Positions 1-9,506 of a DNA stretch of 64,000 nucleotides are shown here, piece after piece; the first letter of the stretch is position 1; each line of letters opens with the position of its first letter. This DNA is from an uncultured Collinsella sp. (GTDB lineage Bacteria > Actinomycetota > Coriobacteriia > Coriobacteriales > Coriobacteriaceae). A model generated the notes under the pieces. The model did not search any database. It was given only the letters and a program-made list of their open reading frames with translations, and was not told the origin of the DNA. The DNA is taken from NCBI GenBank assembly GCA_949285915.1, contig CASDZW010000012.1:27992-91991 (forward strand), read 5' to 3'. A program made the position numbers and the translations under genes.

Positions 1-165
1 GACGGATGCACACGCAGCTCTAGGGATGTGCCTTCGAAGGATCAGAGCGGATGACTTTCGGGGCCGAACACGACTGAGTCAAGGCTGCGGCCGGGGTATG
101 CATTGAGATTGTTATGCAGTTGCTGCACGAACAAGCGCTACATGAATTCGCTGCATGAATTGATG
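1..165. other. Left-edge stretch with no recognised gene
   Basis: No convincing reading frame, tRNA or promoter is seen here. It holds a short tandem of CATGAATT just before the PBP terminator. It may be the intergenic tail of a gene lying outside the window. Confidence 0.4.
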
Positions 166-167
166 CA

Positions 168-200
168 AAAAAGGACCCGGAGTGACCGGGTCCTTTTTGC
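168..200 (-). terminator. Bidirectional-looking intrinsic terminator of the PBP gene
   Basis: A perfect 13-bp stem (AAAAAGGACCCGG / CCGGGTCCTTTTT) closes a 5-nt loop. A-tracts on one side and T-tracts on the other mean it could stop transcription in either direction. It lies just past the stop codon of the leftward PBP gene. Confidence 0.85.
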
Positions 201-237
201 GTTCTGGATGCTAAAAACGGCGGCGCTGCGGTGCAGC

Positions 238-2478
238 TTACGATTGAGATTCCCCTTCCGGTGTGGGCTCCGGTTGAGGATCGGGCGTCGGTGTCGTCTC
301 AGGCTTCTCCGGTTCCGGGTCAGGCTCAGGGTCAGGCGTCGGGGTTGGCGTGGGCTCGGGTTCCGGCTCCGGCGTAGGCGTGGTCGGGCTGGTGGGCGAG
401 CTCGGGGTCGTCGGGGGCTGCTCGGGCGAAGCCGGCGACTCAGCGGATTCGGGGGACTCTGCAGACTCCGCCGGAGACTCGCTCTGCTGTGTCGTCGTGG
501 CGCTCGAGCGCATGCCTACGAGCGACTTGCCCTCGCACTTCCACACAGAGTCATCCTTGTAGTTGATCTGCTGGTCGGTCGTGGGGAACTCGGCACGGGG
601 CACGCCCTCAAGAATGGCGTTCAGGGTGTTGCGCGCCATCGGCAGCGTAAAGTCGTTGCCCAGCGCCTCGCGTCCGCCAACATAAATGGGGATGGAGCCC
701 GAGGAGTAACCGGTCCAAACGGCGATGGCGTACTGCGGGGTGTAGCCGCAGAACCACAGGTCGGCCGTGTCGGAGGTGGTGCCCGTCTTGCCGGCGAGCG
801 GCTGGTTGACCGAGAGGCGCGCCGCGGTACCGGTGGCGCCGCTGTGGTTGATAACACCCTCGAGGACCTCGGTAAGGACCTGCGTCACGCTGGTGTCGAG
901 CACCTGCTCGGGCGCATCCTGATGCTCGTAGACAACCTCGCCGTCACGGTTCTCGATCTTGGTGATGGCAACGGCGTCGCGGTGATAGCCGCCCGTGGCA
1001 AAGGTGGAGTAGGCCTCGGCCATCTCGAGCGTGGAGATGCTGGTGACGCCGAGCGTGAGCGTGGGGACGTCTTCCATGTCCGCGGTGATACCGAGGTCCT
1101 GCGCGGTGGCGATGATGTTCTGGTTGCCCACGGCCTTGGCGACCTGCACGTAGCCCGTGTTGGACGAGAGCTCGGTGGCGCGGGCGAGCGTGATGGTGCC
1201 GTAGCTCGAGTTGCCGTAGTTCTGCACGTTGTGTGGCTTGTCCAGACCCTCGGTAAGCGTGTAGGGCGAGTTGCAGTTGATGCGGATGTTGGGGTTCATG
1301 CCCTGCTTAAGGGCGGTCGCAAGCGTGAAGGTCTTGAACGAGGAACCCACCTGACGGCCGGTGATGGCGTGGTTGGTGTGATGCTCGTCGGCGTAGTAGT
1401 CCTTGCCGCCCACCATGGCGCGGATGTAGCCCGTGCCGTTCTCGATGATGGTCATGCCGGCCTCGAGGCCGTCGAGGTTGTAGCGGTTGAGCTGGTCGAC
1501 GACCGCGGTCTCGGCAGCAGCCTGGATAGTGGGGTCGATGGTGGTATAGACGGTAAGGCCGCCAGAGAAGATGGCGTCGTAGCTGAACTCCTCGTTCAAG
1601 AGGGAGCGCACATAGTCGACAAAGTAGGGCTGGCCCAGGACCTCGACGCCGGTGGAGGAGTTCTCGGTCACGTTGAGCGCAATGGGCTCGGCTTGAGCAG
1701 CGTCGTGCTCCTCCTGGGAGATCTTGCCGTTGGAGAGCATGCGGTCGAGAACCGTGTTGCGGCGCTGGAGGGCGAGGTCGGGGTTGACGGTGGGGTCGTA
1801 GCGCGACGGCGAGTTGGGCAGACCCACGAGCAGCGCCGCCTCGGCGAGCGTGAGGTCGCTGGCGTTCTTGGAGAAGTAGGTCTCCGAAGCCGCCTGGATA
1901 CCGTAGGCGCCGTGGCCAAAGTAGATGGTGTTGAGGTACATCATGAGGATCTCTTCTTTAGAGTAGATCTCCTCCATCTTGATGGCGATGTATGCCTCGC
2001 GGACCTTGCGCTCGAGCGTGTCGTCAAACTGCTCGTCGGAGAGAATCGTGTTGCGCACGAGCTGCTGCGTGATGGTGGAGGCGCCCTCGTGGCCGCCGGT
2101 GAGCTGCACCACCACGGCGCGCATGATGCCGTAGAGGTCGACGCCGTTGTGCTCGTAGAAGCGCTCGTCCTCGGTGGCCACGGTGCCGTCGAGCACGTAC
2201 TGGGACACCTGGTCGATGTTCACCGAGGTGCGGTTCTGCGCGTAGAGGCTCGCGATCGTGTTGCCCTGGGCGTCGAGAATCGTCGTCGGCTCGCTCGTGA
2301 GATACAGGTCGGTGTTGGTGTAGTCGGGCAGGTCCTCCAGCCAGCGACTCACGTTGCCGAGCATGCCGATGCCAAAGGCGATGCCTGCGATAAGCAGAAA
2401 ACCGATGAACGAAGCCACGATGGCAGGAACGAGATGCGTCCTGGCGTTCGTTCGTATATGACGCTCACGTGGACCCAT
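238..2478 (-). CDS. Class A (bifunctional) penicillin-binding protein, PBP1A-like
   Basis: This 746-aa protein polymerises and cross-links peptidoglycan at the outer face of the membrane. A single membrane anchor (about residues 16-42) follows a short basic cytoplasmic tail. The GT51 glycosyltransferase domain comes next, with EDERFYEHNGVD and GASTITQQLVRN. The transpeptidase domain carries SSFK (about 377), SSN (about 438) and KTGTT (about 561). The last ~85 residues are a low-complexity tail of ESAESPE-type units passing into Pro/Thr/Glu/Asp repeats, probably a wall-spanning or flexible tail. The start is supported by a strong AGGAGG seven bases upstream. It is transcribed alone and divergently from the U32 gene. 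Confidence 0.95.
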   Translation of the reverse strand: MGPRERHIRTNARTHLVPAIVASFIGFLLIAGIAFGIGMLGNVSRWLEDLPDYTNTDLYLTSEPTTILDAQGNTIASLYAQNRTSVNIDQVSQYVLDGTVATEDERFYEHNGVDLYGIMRAVVVQLTGGHEGASTITQQLVRNTILSDEQFDDTLERKVREAYIAIKMEEIYSKEEILMMYLNTIYFGHGAYGIQAASETYFSKNASDLTLAEAALLVGLPNSPSRYDPTVNPDLALQRRNTVLDRMLSNGKISQEEHDAAQAEPIALNVTENSSTGVEVLGQPYFVDYVRSLLNEEFSYDAIFSGGLTVYTTIDPTIQAAAETAVVDQLNRYNLDGLEAGMTIIENGTGYIRAMVGGKDYYADEHHTNHAITGRQVGSSFKTFTLATALKQGMNPNIRINCNSPYTLTEGLDKPHNVQNYGNSSYGTITLARATELSSNTGYVQVAKAVGNQNIIATAQDLGITADMEDVPTLTLGVTSISTLEMAEAYSTFATGGYHRDAVAITKIENRDGEVVYEHQDAPEQVLDTSVTQVLTEVLEGVINHSGATGTAARLSVNQPLAGKTGTTSDTADLWFCGYTPQYAIAVWTGYSSGSIPIYVGGREALGNDFTLPMARNTLNAILEGVPRAEFPTTDQQINYKDDSVWKCEGKSLVGMRSSATTTQQSESPAESAESPESAESPASPEQPPTTPSSPTSPTTPTPEPEPEPTPTPTPDPEPDPEPEKPETTPTPDPQPEPTPEGESQS

Positions 2479-2656
2479 AGAGACCTCCTGGAGTTTCCCC
2501 TAATGGCGCGGGCACCTTGCCCGCATGCCGTAGCGGATTGCGACATACATATGTACTGAACACAATAGCGCAACGCACCTGTGGTCGGTCTCGTGTATTC
2601 TTCTTGCAGGCATTTTTTCAGACTGCGTGCATAAGACGACGAGGGGAGGGCGCGCC

Positions 2657-4795
2657 ATGGACGAGGCTTTAGCTGCAGAGGGGACCGCACCAGTGCTGCT
2701 GCCGGAGCTGCTTGCACCCGCAGGCTCTGCCGAGGCGCTGCTCGCCGCCATCGCCGCCGGGGCAGACGCCGTCTACGTCGGTCTCGCAGAGCCCGGTCTC
2801 GATGCACGCGCCGCAGCTCCCGGGCTCACTTGGGATGAGCTCGAGCGCGCTTGCGCCTACGGTGCAGCGCACGGCGTTTCGGTATATGTGACGCTGAACG
2901 CGCTCGTGCGTCCGGGCGAGGAGGCCCGCGCTCTTTCTGCTGCGCGCCGGGCACAGCGCGCAGGTGCTTCTGCCCTCATTGTTGCGGACCTCGGCCTTGT
3001 GCGTTTGCTTGCCGAGGAGCTCCCCGACATGGAGCTTCACCTTTCTACGCAGGCAGGCGCCCAGGCAGCGCCGGCGGTCGCCTTTGCCGCGCGCGAGCTT
3101 GGCTGCACGCGCGTCACGGTTGCGCGCGAGCTCTCAGCGGCCGAGATTTGCGACATCGTCTCTACGGGCGTTGCGTGCGAGGTGTTCTGCCACGGGGCCA
3201 TCTGCATCAGCTACTCGGGGGCGTGCTCGCTTTCCGCCGCCGCGCGCGGACGCTCGGCGATGCGGGGCGATTGCACCCAGCCCTGCCGGCAGTCATGGCG
3301 CCTCGTCGACATCGCGGGGGAGGACCGCGCGCGGGCGGCAGGGGACAAGCTTCTCTGCCCCAAGGACTTTCTTGGCTTGAGGATGCTGCCCGAGCTCGTT
3401 CGCGCCGGCGTTTCTGCCCTCAAAATCGAGGGACGCATGAAGAACCCCGATTACGTCTTCAACGTGGTGGGCGCCTACCGCGCGGCGCTCGATGCGCTCG
3501 CTGTGGGCGAGACGTTTGATGTAGACGCCCTTGTGCGGCGCGCGGGCACGTCGTTCAACCGTGGATTCACCGACGCCTATCTGCGCGGTGACGCTGAGGG
3601 AACAGGTCGCGACCTCATGAGCTTCGAGCGCTCCTGCAACCAGGGTGTTGAGGTGGGCTTGGTCGTGGCGCGCGCTCGCCACGAGGTGACCGTTGAGCTC
3701 GCGGGCCCCGTGCGCCTGGGCGACACGCTCGAGATCCACACGATTCTTCCGGCGGACGCCGGTGCGGGTGTACCGCGCCGCTTCCCGCTCATTCCCTGTA
3801 CCGTTTCCGGTGAGCCGGGCGAGCGCGTCACGCTGCGCTGCAAGCGGCGCGTTGGGGTGGGGAGTGCCGTCTTTCTTACGGCGAGCGCCGCGGTGCTCGA
3901 GGCATCCGCTCGCGCCGTCGATGCGCTGCGGGGCGAGGTCTTTGGCGCTGCTGCCCATGTGGTGGACGACGGATCACGCCGCCTGCCGCCTCGCGCCGGC
4001 GAGACACCGCTTGCCACCTCGACAGAAAACGGCGCCCTTTTCGGCGCCGGGGCAGTCTCGGCACCATCGTGTGAGGCGGTTGCCGTTCCTGTGTATGAGA
4101 TGGCCGACGTTCCTGTTTCAAGCCCGGTGTTTGTCGCAAGCCCCGACGCGGCGTCATCGCTGCTCGCTGAAGGTGACGCCGAGGTTGCGGTCGAGGCATG
4201 GCGCCTTCTGGATAACGAGGACGAGTGGGAACCGCTTCTGCCGCATCTGACGGTGCTGCTCGATGCGTGTTGTCGCGCGTCCGACCTCCCACGCACCCGC
4301 CGCCTCATGCACGCTGCCCGGCGGGTGATCTGCCGGAACCTCACACAGATCGCCCTCGCCCGAGAAGCTGGCGTTGCCTTTGACGCCGCCGCGCCGCTCT
4401 ATGCGGAGAATCCCGCGGCGGCCCGCGCGCTTCAGTCGTGGGGCGCCGAGCGCGTCTGGCTGCCCGATGAGCTGCCGGCCGATGATGCGCGCCGTCTCAT
4501 GGAGGCGATGCCTGCCGCACCGCTCGGCACGCTCGAGCCGGCGGAGCACGAGCTCATGGTTATGGAGCACTGTATCCTTACGGCCGAAGGGCCGTGCGAC
4601 CACCGGTGCGCTGCGTGCAGCCGTCGCCGCGAGCCGCGTTTTCTTTTGGGAAAGAACGGGGACCGCTTTACCGTGTGCACCGATGCACTCGGTCGCTCGC
4701 GCGTGCTTTCCTGTGGCGGCGGTGCACCTCGGACGGCGTCCACATGCACGACGTTGGGCTTGCGCCCGCGAGGGGAGGGCCAATGCAGCTGCTAG
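2657..4795 (+). CDS. U32 peptidase family protein (RlhA/TrhP-like)
   Basis: This 712-aa protein belongs to the long form of family U32. Members studied in E. coli (YdcP/RlhA, YegQ/TrhP) act in RNA hydroxylation; others are annotated as collagenase-like proteases. The N-terminal TIM-barrel begins with LLAPAGSAEALLAAI. The Cys-rich U32 signature CHGAICISYSGACSLS continues into RGDCTQPCRQ at about residues 180-215. KIEGRMK follows. The chosen ATG has GAGGGGAGG about 7 bases upstream; an ATG ten codons earlier lacks one. The last ~35 residues after the Cys cluster near 660-670 look unlike the family, so a late frame change cannot be excluded. It overlaps the next gene by 13 bp. Confidence 0.85.
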   Translation: MDEALAAEGTAPVLLPELLAPAGSAEALLAAIAAGADAVYVGLAEPGLDARAAAPGLTWDELERACAYGAAHGVSVYVTLNALVRPGEEARALSAARRAQRAGASALIVADLGLVRLLAEELPDMELHLSTQAGAQAAPAVAFAARELGCTRVTVARELSAAEICDIVSTGVACEVFCHGAICISYSGACSLSAAARGRSAMRGDCTQPCRQSWRLVDIAGEDRARAAGDKLLCPKDFLGLRMLPELVRAGVSALKIEGRMKNPDYVFNVVGAYRAALDALAVGETFDVDALVRRAGTSFNRGFTDAYLRGDAEGTGRDLMSFERSCNQGVEVGLVVARARHEVTVELAGPVRLGDTLEIHTILPADAGAGVPRRFPLIPCTVSGEPGERVTLRCKRRVGVGSAVFLTASAAVLEASARAVDALRGEVFGAAAHVVDDGSRRLPPRAGETPLATSTENGALFGAGAVSAPSCEAVAVPVYEMADVPVSSPVFVASPDAASSLLAEGDAEVAVEAWRLLDNEDEWEPLLPHLTVLLDACCRASDLPRTRRLMHAARRVICRNLTQIALAREAGVAFDAAAPLYAENPAAARALQSWGAERVWLPDELPADDARRLMEAMPAAPLGTLEPAEHELMVMEHCILTAEGPCDHRCAACSRRREPRFLLGKNGDRFTVCTDALGRSRVLSCGGGAPRTASTCTTLGLRPRGEGQCSC

Positions 4796-6399
4796 CCGCC
4801 CTTGCCGGACCCCGGCGCACACTTGCCTCGCTCGCTCGGCGGATTGATCCCGAGACGGCGGTCGCCGTGACCCTCGTCTGCTTGCTCGCCCTCGCCCTCG
4901 TTCCCATGGTTGCCATCTCTGCCTTTGACCATAGCTATGCGGACGATTGGCATTACGGCGTCGACGCGCATCTGGCGCTCGAGGCAGGCAAGGGCGTCGC
5001 GGGGGCCATCGCTGCGGCGGCTGCCGAGGTGGTCGACACGTTCTTCTCATGGCAGGGAACCTACTCGGCAATCTTTTTTATGGCCCTGCAGCCCGGCGTG
5101 TGGAGTGAGGAGCTCTACGGCGTCGGCGCGGTCGCGATCATGGCGGCGCTCGTGGCCTCCACGCTCTATGCGTCATCGGTGCTCGTGCGTGATGTGCTCG
5201 GTGGCAGCCGCTCCACGGCCGTCGCTGCGGCGTCGGCCGTCCTTCTGCTGCAGACGCAGCTCATGCCCAGCCCCGTCGAGGGCATCTGGTGGTACAACGC
5301 CGCCATCTACTACACGTTTTACCATGCGCTCATGCTCGTGGCGGCGGGGCTCGGCATTCGGCTTTTGCGCGGCGGCACCCGCGTGTGCATCTACACGCCC
5401 GCGGGAACGGCGTTGCGCTCCCTTCTTTTGGTCGCGCTCGCGTTTGTTATTGCGGGCGGGAACTTTGTGACCGCGCTGGTTGCGGGGCTTCTGCTCGCCG
5501 CGGGCGTTGCGGCGGGAGTGCGCCGCGGCAATCGCCGGGGCCTTCTGCTCCTGCCGGCACTTGCGGTCTTTGTGGCCGGGTTTGCCGCCTCGATGGCAGC
5601 GCCGGGAAACGCCATCCGGCAGGAGACGCAGTTTGCGGGCGATGCGCTCGGCGTTGTGGCAACGCTCATCAAAAGCGGGCTTGCGGCGGGGGAGTACCTC
5701 GTCCTTTGGACCAACGGTTATCTCTTGCTCATGCTGGCTCTCGTGCTGCCTTTGCTCGTCTGCGCTGCGCGCCGTTCGACGTGTTCGTTCCGCTATCCGG
5801 GTTTGGCGCTTACGGGGTCATTCGCCCTGTTTGCGGCGAGCTTTACCCCTACGTTCTACTCTATGGGCTACGTAGGTCCGGGGCGTGTGCAGAATATCCG
5901 CTACGACCTCTTCGTGATTCTTGTGCTGGTGTGCGCCACATGGCTTGCGGGCTGGTGGGTCCGCCGGCGCGAGCAGGGGGCAGAGGCAAAAGAGGCGCCC
6001 GATGGCGCGGAGGCGGTTCCGGCAGATTCGCCCGCGCCCACCGCGGCGACGCCGCCGCCCCTCTCATACGGTCGCTTTGCCGCAGTGGTTTTTGCGGTGC
6101 TTGTGCTCTCGGTCACAGCCCTCGCCCTCGACGAGCGCCATGTCGACGACCTCGTTTCCCTCTCTGCTGCGCGTTCGCTTGTGACGGGTGAGGCGGTTGA
6201 GTACGACACGCAGATCCGAGAGCGTATCGAGCGCATCGAGGAGTCGCCCGACGCAGAGGTGGAGGTGCCCTTTATCACGACGGCACCCAAGGTGCTTTTT
6301 ATGGGGGACATCCGCGACAACATGGATACCTATATCAACTATCGCTTTGCGCAATGGTGGGGCAAGGACGCGATAACGGGGTATCATGCAAGCCTCTAG
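4783..6399 (+). CDS. Multi-pass membrane protein, DUF6056-like
   Basis: This 538-aa protein has about ten hydrophobic segments. An early extracytoplasmic stretch contains DDWHYG, and FFSWQGTYSAIFF follows. That layout resembles DUF6056 or GT-C-like membrane proteins of Actinobacteria, whose function is not known to me. A soluble C-terminal tail of about 100 residues follows the last helix. The start overlaps the end of the U32 gene and has AGGGGAGG five bases upstream, so translation is probably coupled. The family call is from memory of the motif pattern, not a search. Confidence 0.7.
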   Translation: MQLLAALAGPRRTLASLARRIDPETAVAVTLVCLLALALVPMVAISAFDHSYADDWHYGVDAHLALEAGKGVAGAIAAAAAEVVDTFFSWQGTYSAIFFMALQPGVWSEELYGVGAVAIMAALVASTLYASSVLVRDVLGGSRSTAVAAASAVLLLQTQLMPSPVEGIWWYNAAIYYTFYHALMLVAAGLGIRLLRGGTRVCIYTPAGTALRSLLLVALAFVIAGGNFVTALVAGLLLAAGVAAGVRRGNRRGLLLLPALAVFVAGFAASMAAPGNAIRQETQFAGDALGVVATLIKSGLAAGEYLVLWTNGYLLLMLALVLPLLVCAARRSTCSFRYPGLALTGSFALFAASFTPTFYSMGYVGPGRVQNIRYDLFVILVLVCATWLAGWWVRRREQGAEAKEAPDGAEAVPADSPAPTAATPPPLSYGRFAAVVFAVLVLSVTALALDERHVDDLVSLSAARSLVTGEAVEYDTQIRERIERIEESPDAEVEVPFITTAPKVLFMGDIRDNMDTYINYRFAQWWGKDAITGYHASL

Positions 6400-6483
6400 T
6401 CGGCTACACTAGAAAAGTTATGCAATAGAACCAAGCACCGCCGCGTCAGCGTGGCGAGGGTGCTAGACAGCAGGAGGAACACT

Positions 6484-7698
6484 ATGCTCTCTGTTGACGA
6501 GCAGATGCGCATCATCACCTCGGGCGCGGCGCAAATCGTACCCGAGGCGGACCTTAGGAAGAAGCTCGAGCGCGGCGTGCCCTTGAACATCAAGCTCGGC
6601 GTCGACCCCACCTCGCCCGACCTGCACCTGGGCCACGCGGTGCCGCTGCGCAAGATGCGCCAGTTCCAGGACCTCGGCCACAAGGTCACGCTCATCATTG
6701 GCAACGGCACGGCCATGATCGGCGACCCCTCGGGCAAGAACACCACGCGCCCGCAGCTCACGCAGGAAGAGGTCGAGGCCAACGCCGCGACCTACGTTGC
6801 GCAGGCCATGAAGATCCTGGACCCCGAAAAGACCACCATCGTTCACAACGGTGACTGGATTTTGTCGCTCGACTTGAAAGGCATGCTCGAGCTCTGCAGC
6901 AAGTTCACCGTGGCGCGCATCTTGGAGCGCGACGACTTCACCAAGCGCTACCAGAGCCAGACGCCGATTGCCCTGCACGAGTTCCTCTACCCGGTGATGC
7001 AGGCGTTTGACTCGGTGAAGATCAAGGCCGACGTGGAGATGGGCGGCACCGACCAGCTCTTCAACCTGCTCGCCGGCCGCGAGCTCATGGAGAAGATGGG
7101 CATGGAGCCGCAGGTTGCGCTCACCATGCCGCTTCTTGAGGGCACCGATGGCGTGCGTAAGATGTCCAAGTCCTACGGCAACTACGTGGGCCTCACCGAC
7201 GAGCCGGCGGACGCCTTTGGCAAGATCATGTCCATTCCGGACGAGATGATTGGCAAGTACTACCGCCTCGCCTCGACGCTCTCTGTCGACGAGGTCGACG
7301 CTATCGACGCCGCGCTTGCCGACGGCTCGGCCGACCCCTACGAGCTCAAACGCGCCCTTGCGGTGAACATCGTCGACGCGTACCACGGTGTGGGCGCGGG
7401 CGAGGCTGCGAAGGCGGAGTTCGACCGTGTCTTCAAGGAGGACAAGCTTCCCGAGGACATCGCCGATGTTCATGTTGACCTTACGCCGAACGATCAGGGC
7501 CTCGTATACCTTGCGGCCGTGCTTAAGGACGCCGGCCTCGCGCCCTCCGCGGGCGAGGCGCGTCGTCTGATCGACGGCGGCGGCGTCAAGATCGACCAGA
7601 AGGCGGTCGCGCCCAAGAGCTACAACGTCGACCCCGCGCTTCTGCACGAAGGCTGCGTCCTGCAGGTGGGCAAGCGCAAGTACGCGCGCCTGGTTTAG
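6484..7698 (+). CDS. tyrS: Tyrosyl-tRNA synthetase
   Basis: This 404-aa class I synthetase charges tRNA-Tyr. The class I HIGH-type motif is HLGH at about residue 49, after KLGVDPTSPDLHLGH. The KMSKS motif is present at about 226 (RKMSKSYGNYVGL). GGTDQLFNLLAGR contributes to the active site, and an S4-like RNA-binding domain fills about residues 340-404. The motif pattern fits the TyrRS type 2 (TyrZ-like) subgroup. The ATG is preceded by GCAGGAGGAAC. No T-box leader is seen in the short upstream gap. Confidence 0.96.
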   Translation: MLSVDEQMRIITSGAAQIVPEADLRKKLERGVPLNIKLGVDPTSPDLHLGHAVPLRKMRQFQDLGHKVTLIIGNGTAMIGDPSGKNTTRPQLTQEEVEANAATYVAQAMKILDPEKTTIVHNGDWILSLDLKGMLELCSKFTVARILERDDFTKRYQSQTPIALHEFLYPVMQAFDSVKIKADVEMGGTDQLFNLLAGRELMEKMGMEPQVALTMPLLEGTDGVRKMSKSYGNYVGLTDEPADAFGKIMSIPDEMIGKYYRLASTLSVDEVDAIDAALADGSADPYELKRALAVNIVDAYHGVGAGEAAKAEFDRVFKEDKLPEDIADVHVDLTPNDQGLVYLAAVLKDAGLAPSAGEARRLIDGGGVKIDQKAVAPKSYNVDPALLHEGCVLQVGKRKYARLV

Positions 7699-7767
7699 GA
7701 CCAGCCGGGCGCTTCTGCACCGCCCCGCACCCATCGGCGCAATCCGCCCGCTTCACCCGTTTTCGCC

Positions 7768-7826
7768 AAAACCGTGTTTACCAGCTCTTCAGACGCTCCA
7801 GGAGCTGGTAAACACGGTTTCTTTGA
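7768..7826 (+). terminator. Long perfect hairpin after tyrS, probable terminator
   Basis: A 19-bp perfect stem (AAACCGTGTTTACCAGCTC and its complement) closes a 15-nt loop and is followed by TTTCTTTG. It lies 70 bp past tyrS. Its outer end shares GGTTTCTT with two other hairpins in the window. Confidence 0.7.
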
Positions 7827-7931
7827 TTGAGGAGCGAATCTTTGCCGGATTTGCCAGCTCTTGGCAACCGGCAGGGCATTTCGGCGCGCATCGCGCGTTC
7901 AGGCTCGGTCTCCCCATGTCCCGATAAACAA

Positions 7932-7987
7932 AAGAAACCACGCTTTGCGCGTCCCGTTAGGTTCACATGCGCAAAGCGTGGTTTCTT
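7932..7987 (-). terminator. Long perfect hairpin, probable terminator of the leftward membrane gene
   Basis: A 19-bp perfect stem (AAGAAACCACGCTTTGCGC and its complement) has an 18-nt loop. Read leftward it ends in GGTTTCTTTTGTTT, a reasonable T-tract, 23 bp past the stop of the small membrane protein. Confidence 0.7.
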
Positions 7988-8010
7988 GCGAAAGGGTGAT
8001 GTTGGGCCGT

Positions 8011-8412
8011 TTAGAGATCGGCCTCCTTGCGGCACATGCCGTCGAGGATGGCGGCGACGAGCGCCAGCACACCGATGAGGGCAGCTGCCACGGGGACATC
8101 GGCGCCCAGACCGGCGGCGAAGATGGTCAACACCGCGAACACCACTACGAGGATAGCGACGAGGCGGTGGCTGCCGAGGCGGCTCGGCTGGTTGGCGCCG
8201 TGGATACCCATGACGGCGCAGAAGAAGGTGAGCACGGCACAAACGAGGTAGAGAATGCCGTCGATGTTAGCGACGAGCACGCCGAGGACGCCGGCCTCCT
8301 CCTCAGCAAGGTTGCCGGCGAAGAAGCCGAGGCAGCCGAGGAAGACGGCTACGACTGCCATAACGATCTGCAGTAGGCTCACGATCTTGAGAGCTTTGCG
8401 GTTGGTGGACAT
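8011..8412 (-). CDS. Small four-helix membrane protein of unknown function
   Basis: This 133-aa protein begins MSTNRKALKIVSLLQIVMAV and has four hydrophobic helices with short loops, ending in a charged CRKEADL. I do not recognise the family. The start is set by AAGGAGGTC four bases upstream of the ATG; a longer in-frame extension lacks a binding site. It is a single-gene unit divergent from the solute-binding protein. Confidence 0.75.
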   Translation of the reverse strand: MSTNRKALKIVSLLQIVMAVVAVFLGCLGFFAGNLAEEEAGVLGVLVANIDGILYLVCAVLTFFCAVMGIHGANQPSRLGSHRLVAILVVVFAVLTIFAAGLGADVPVAAALIGVLALVAAILDGMCRKEADL

Positions 8413-8633
8413 GGTTGACCTCCTTGATGGCGCCGCAGCGCCGAGCGATGTTCGAACAGTATTGTTCCGGCGTGAAAACGCCTGCCCGTTTTCGGGCAAT
8501 CCTAAAGTATAGGGCGAAAGGCCTTTCGGCTATCAACTATTAATTGACCCTCCTTGATTCGAGTGCATTTCTTCCCAGTCCAGACCATACTATTGGCGTT
8601 TGTGAGACATGCGATTATTCCATGGGAGGAAGG

Positions 8634-9494
8634 ATGCAGGACATTTCGAGAAGGGGCTTTATCGGCCTCGCGCTCTCGGGTGCCGTCTGCTTGACGGGGG
8701 GACTTGCCGGTTGCACTGGCGGGGCTCCCGCTGGCAGCGGCTCTAGCGCCCAAGCAACTGTTTCGGCCAGCTCGGATACGCTGCGCGTGGGTGTGCGTGC
8801 CGACATCGTGGGTTTTGGGTACCTGAACGATCAGACGGGCAAGTACTACGGCCTCGAGATTGACATAGCCAATGACCTTGCGGAACGTCTCGGTTACAAG
8901 AGCGTGAGCTTCAGCACGGTCACGCCCGAGAATCGCAAGGATATGCTGCTCGACGGTGATATCGATGCGCTTATTGCGTGCTACTCCATTGCTGAGACGC
9001 GCCTCGAGAACTTTGATTTCTCGCCCGCCTACTATGACGACGCCATCGTCGCGGTGGTTGAGAATTCGTCGCTGATTGAGTCGATTGACGATCTTCGTGG
9101 TTGCACGTTCGGCTGCATGGGTGGTGCGAACGCGGCACCGTTGCTGAACAACAAGCTGAAAGAGATTGGTTTCTCGGCCGGCACGGACAAGATCTTGGGT
9201 GCCGACGACGTCGACGTGAAGTTTGATACCTGGCGTCTTGTTCAGTTCCCTTCTTATCAGGAGCTTTCCGATGCGCTTGAGGAGGGAGCGGTTGACGCCA
9301 TGGTTCTCGACGGCGCTATCGCAAAGACGTACATGAATGACGAGCGCTCCATTCTCGACGGTTTTAACGTGGACGAGGTCTCTTACGGCGTTGCGACCGT
9401 CAAGGGCTCCGAGCTCTCCGCGCGCGTCGCGTCTGCAGTTCAGGACATGCTCGACGACGGCACGATCGATGCGCTCGTCGATAAGTGGGACTAG
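8634..9494 (+). CDS. Tat-type lipoprotein, amino-acid-like solute-binding protein (SBP family 3)
   Basis: This 286-aa protein begins with SRRGFIG, a twin-arginine-like motif, followed by a hydrophobic stretch and the lipobox LAGC, so it should be lipid-anchored outside the membrane. The mature part has the family 3 periplasmic-binding fold, with LRVGVRADIVGFGYLND, GLEIDIANDLAERLG, and DGDIDALIACYSIAETRLENFDFS, the region that contacts the ligand in amino-acid binders. No permease or ATPase is adjacent. The next gene, 12 bp away, is an MscS channel with its own sensor domains. GGAGG lies four bases before the ATG. Confidence 0.85.
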   Translation: MQDISRRGFIGLALSGAVCLTGGLAGCTGGAPAGSGSSAQATVSASSDTLRVGVRADIVGFGYLNDQTGKYYGLEIDIANDLAERLGYKSVSFSTVTPENRKDMLLDGDIDALIACYSIAETRLENFDFSPAYYDDAIVAVVENSSLIESIDDLRGCTFGCMGGANAAPLLNNKLKEIGFSAGTDKILGADDVDVKFDTWRLVQFPSYQELSDALEEGAVDAMVLDGAIAKTYMNDERSILDGFNVDEVSYGVATVKGSELSARVASAVQDMLDDGTIDALVDKWD

Positions 9495-9506
9495 GGGGCG
9501 ATTTGT

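Larger units (their letters stand above)
7699..8010. other. Convergent intergenic region with two hairpins
   Basis: The gap between tyrS and the leftward membrane protein holds two long hairpins listed separately and no credible gene. The stretch between them contains only short GC-rich inverted repeats. Confidence 0.6.

Noticed and set aside
103..2559. 818-codon open frame opposite the penicillin-binding protein
   Set aside because: It is Arg/Gly/Val-rich, lies fully antisense to a gene with intact catalytic motifs, and reflects the high third-position GC.
4700..4795. Frameshift at the end of the U32 gene
   Set aside because: The last ~35 residues look atypical, but no alternative frame restores a clear family ending, and the overlap with the next gene is plausible as it stands.
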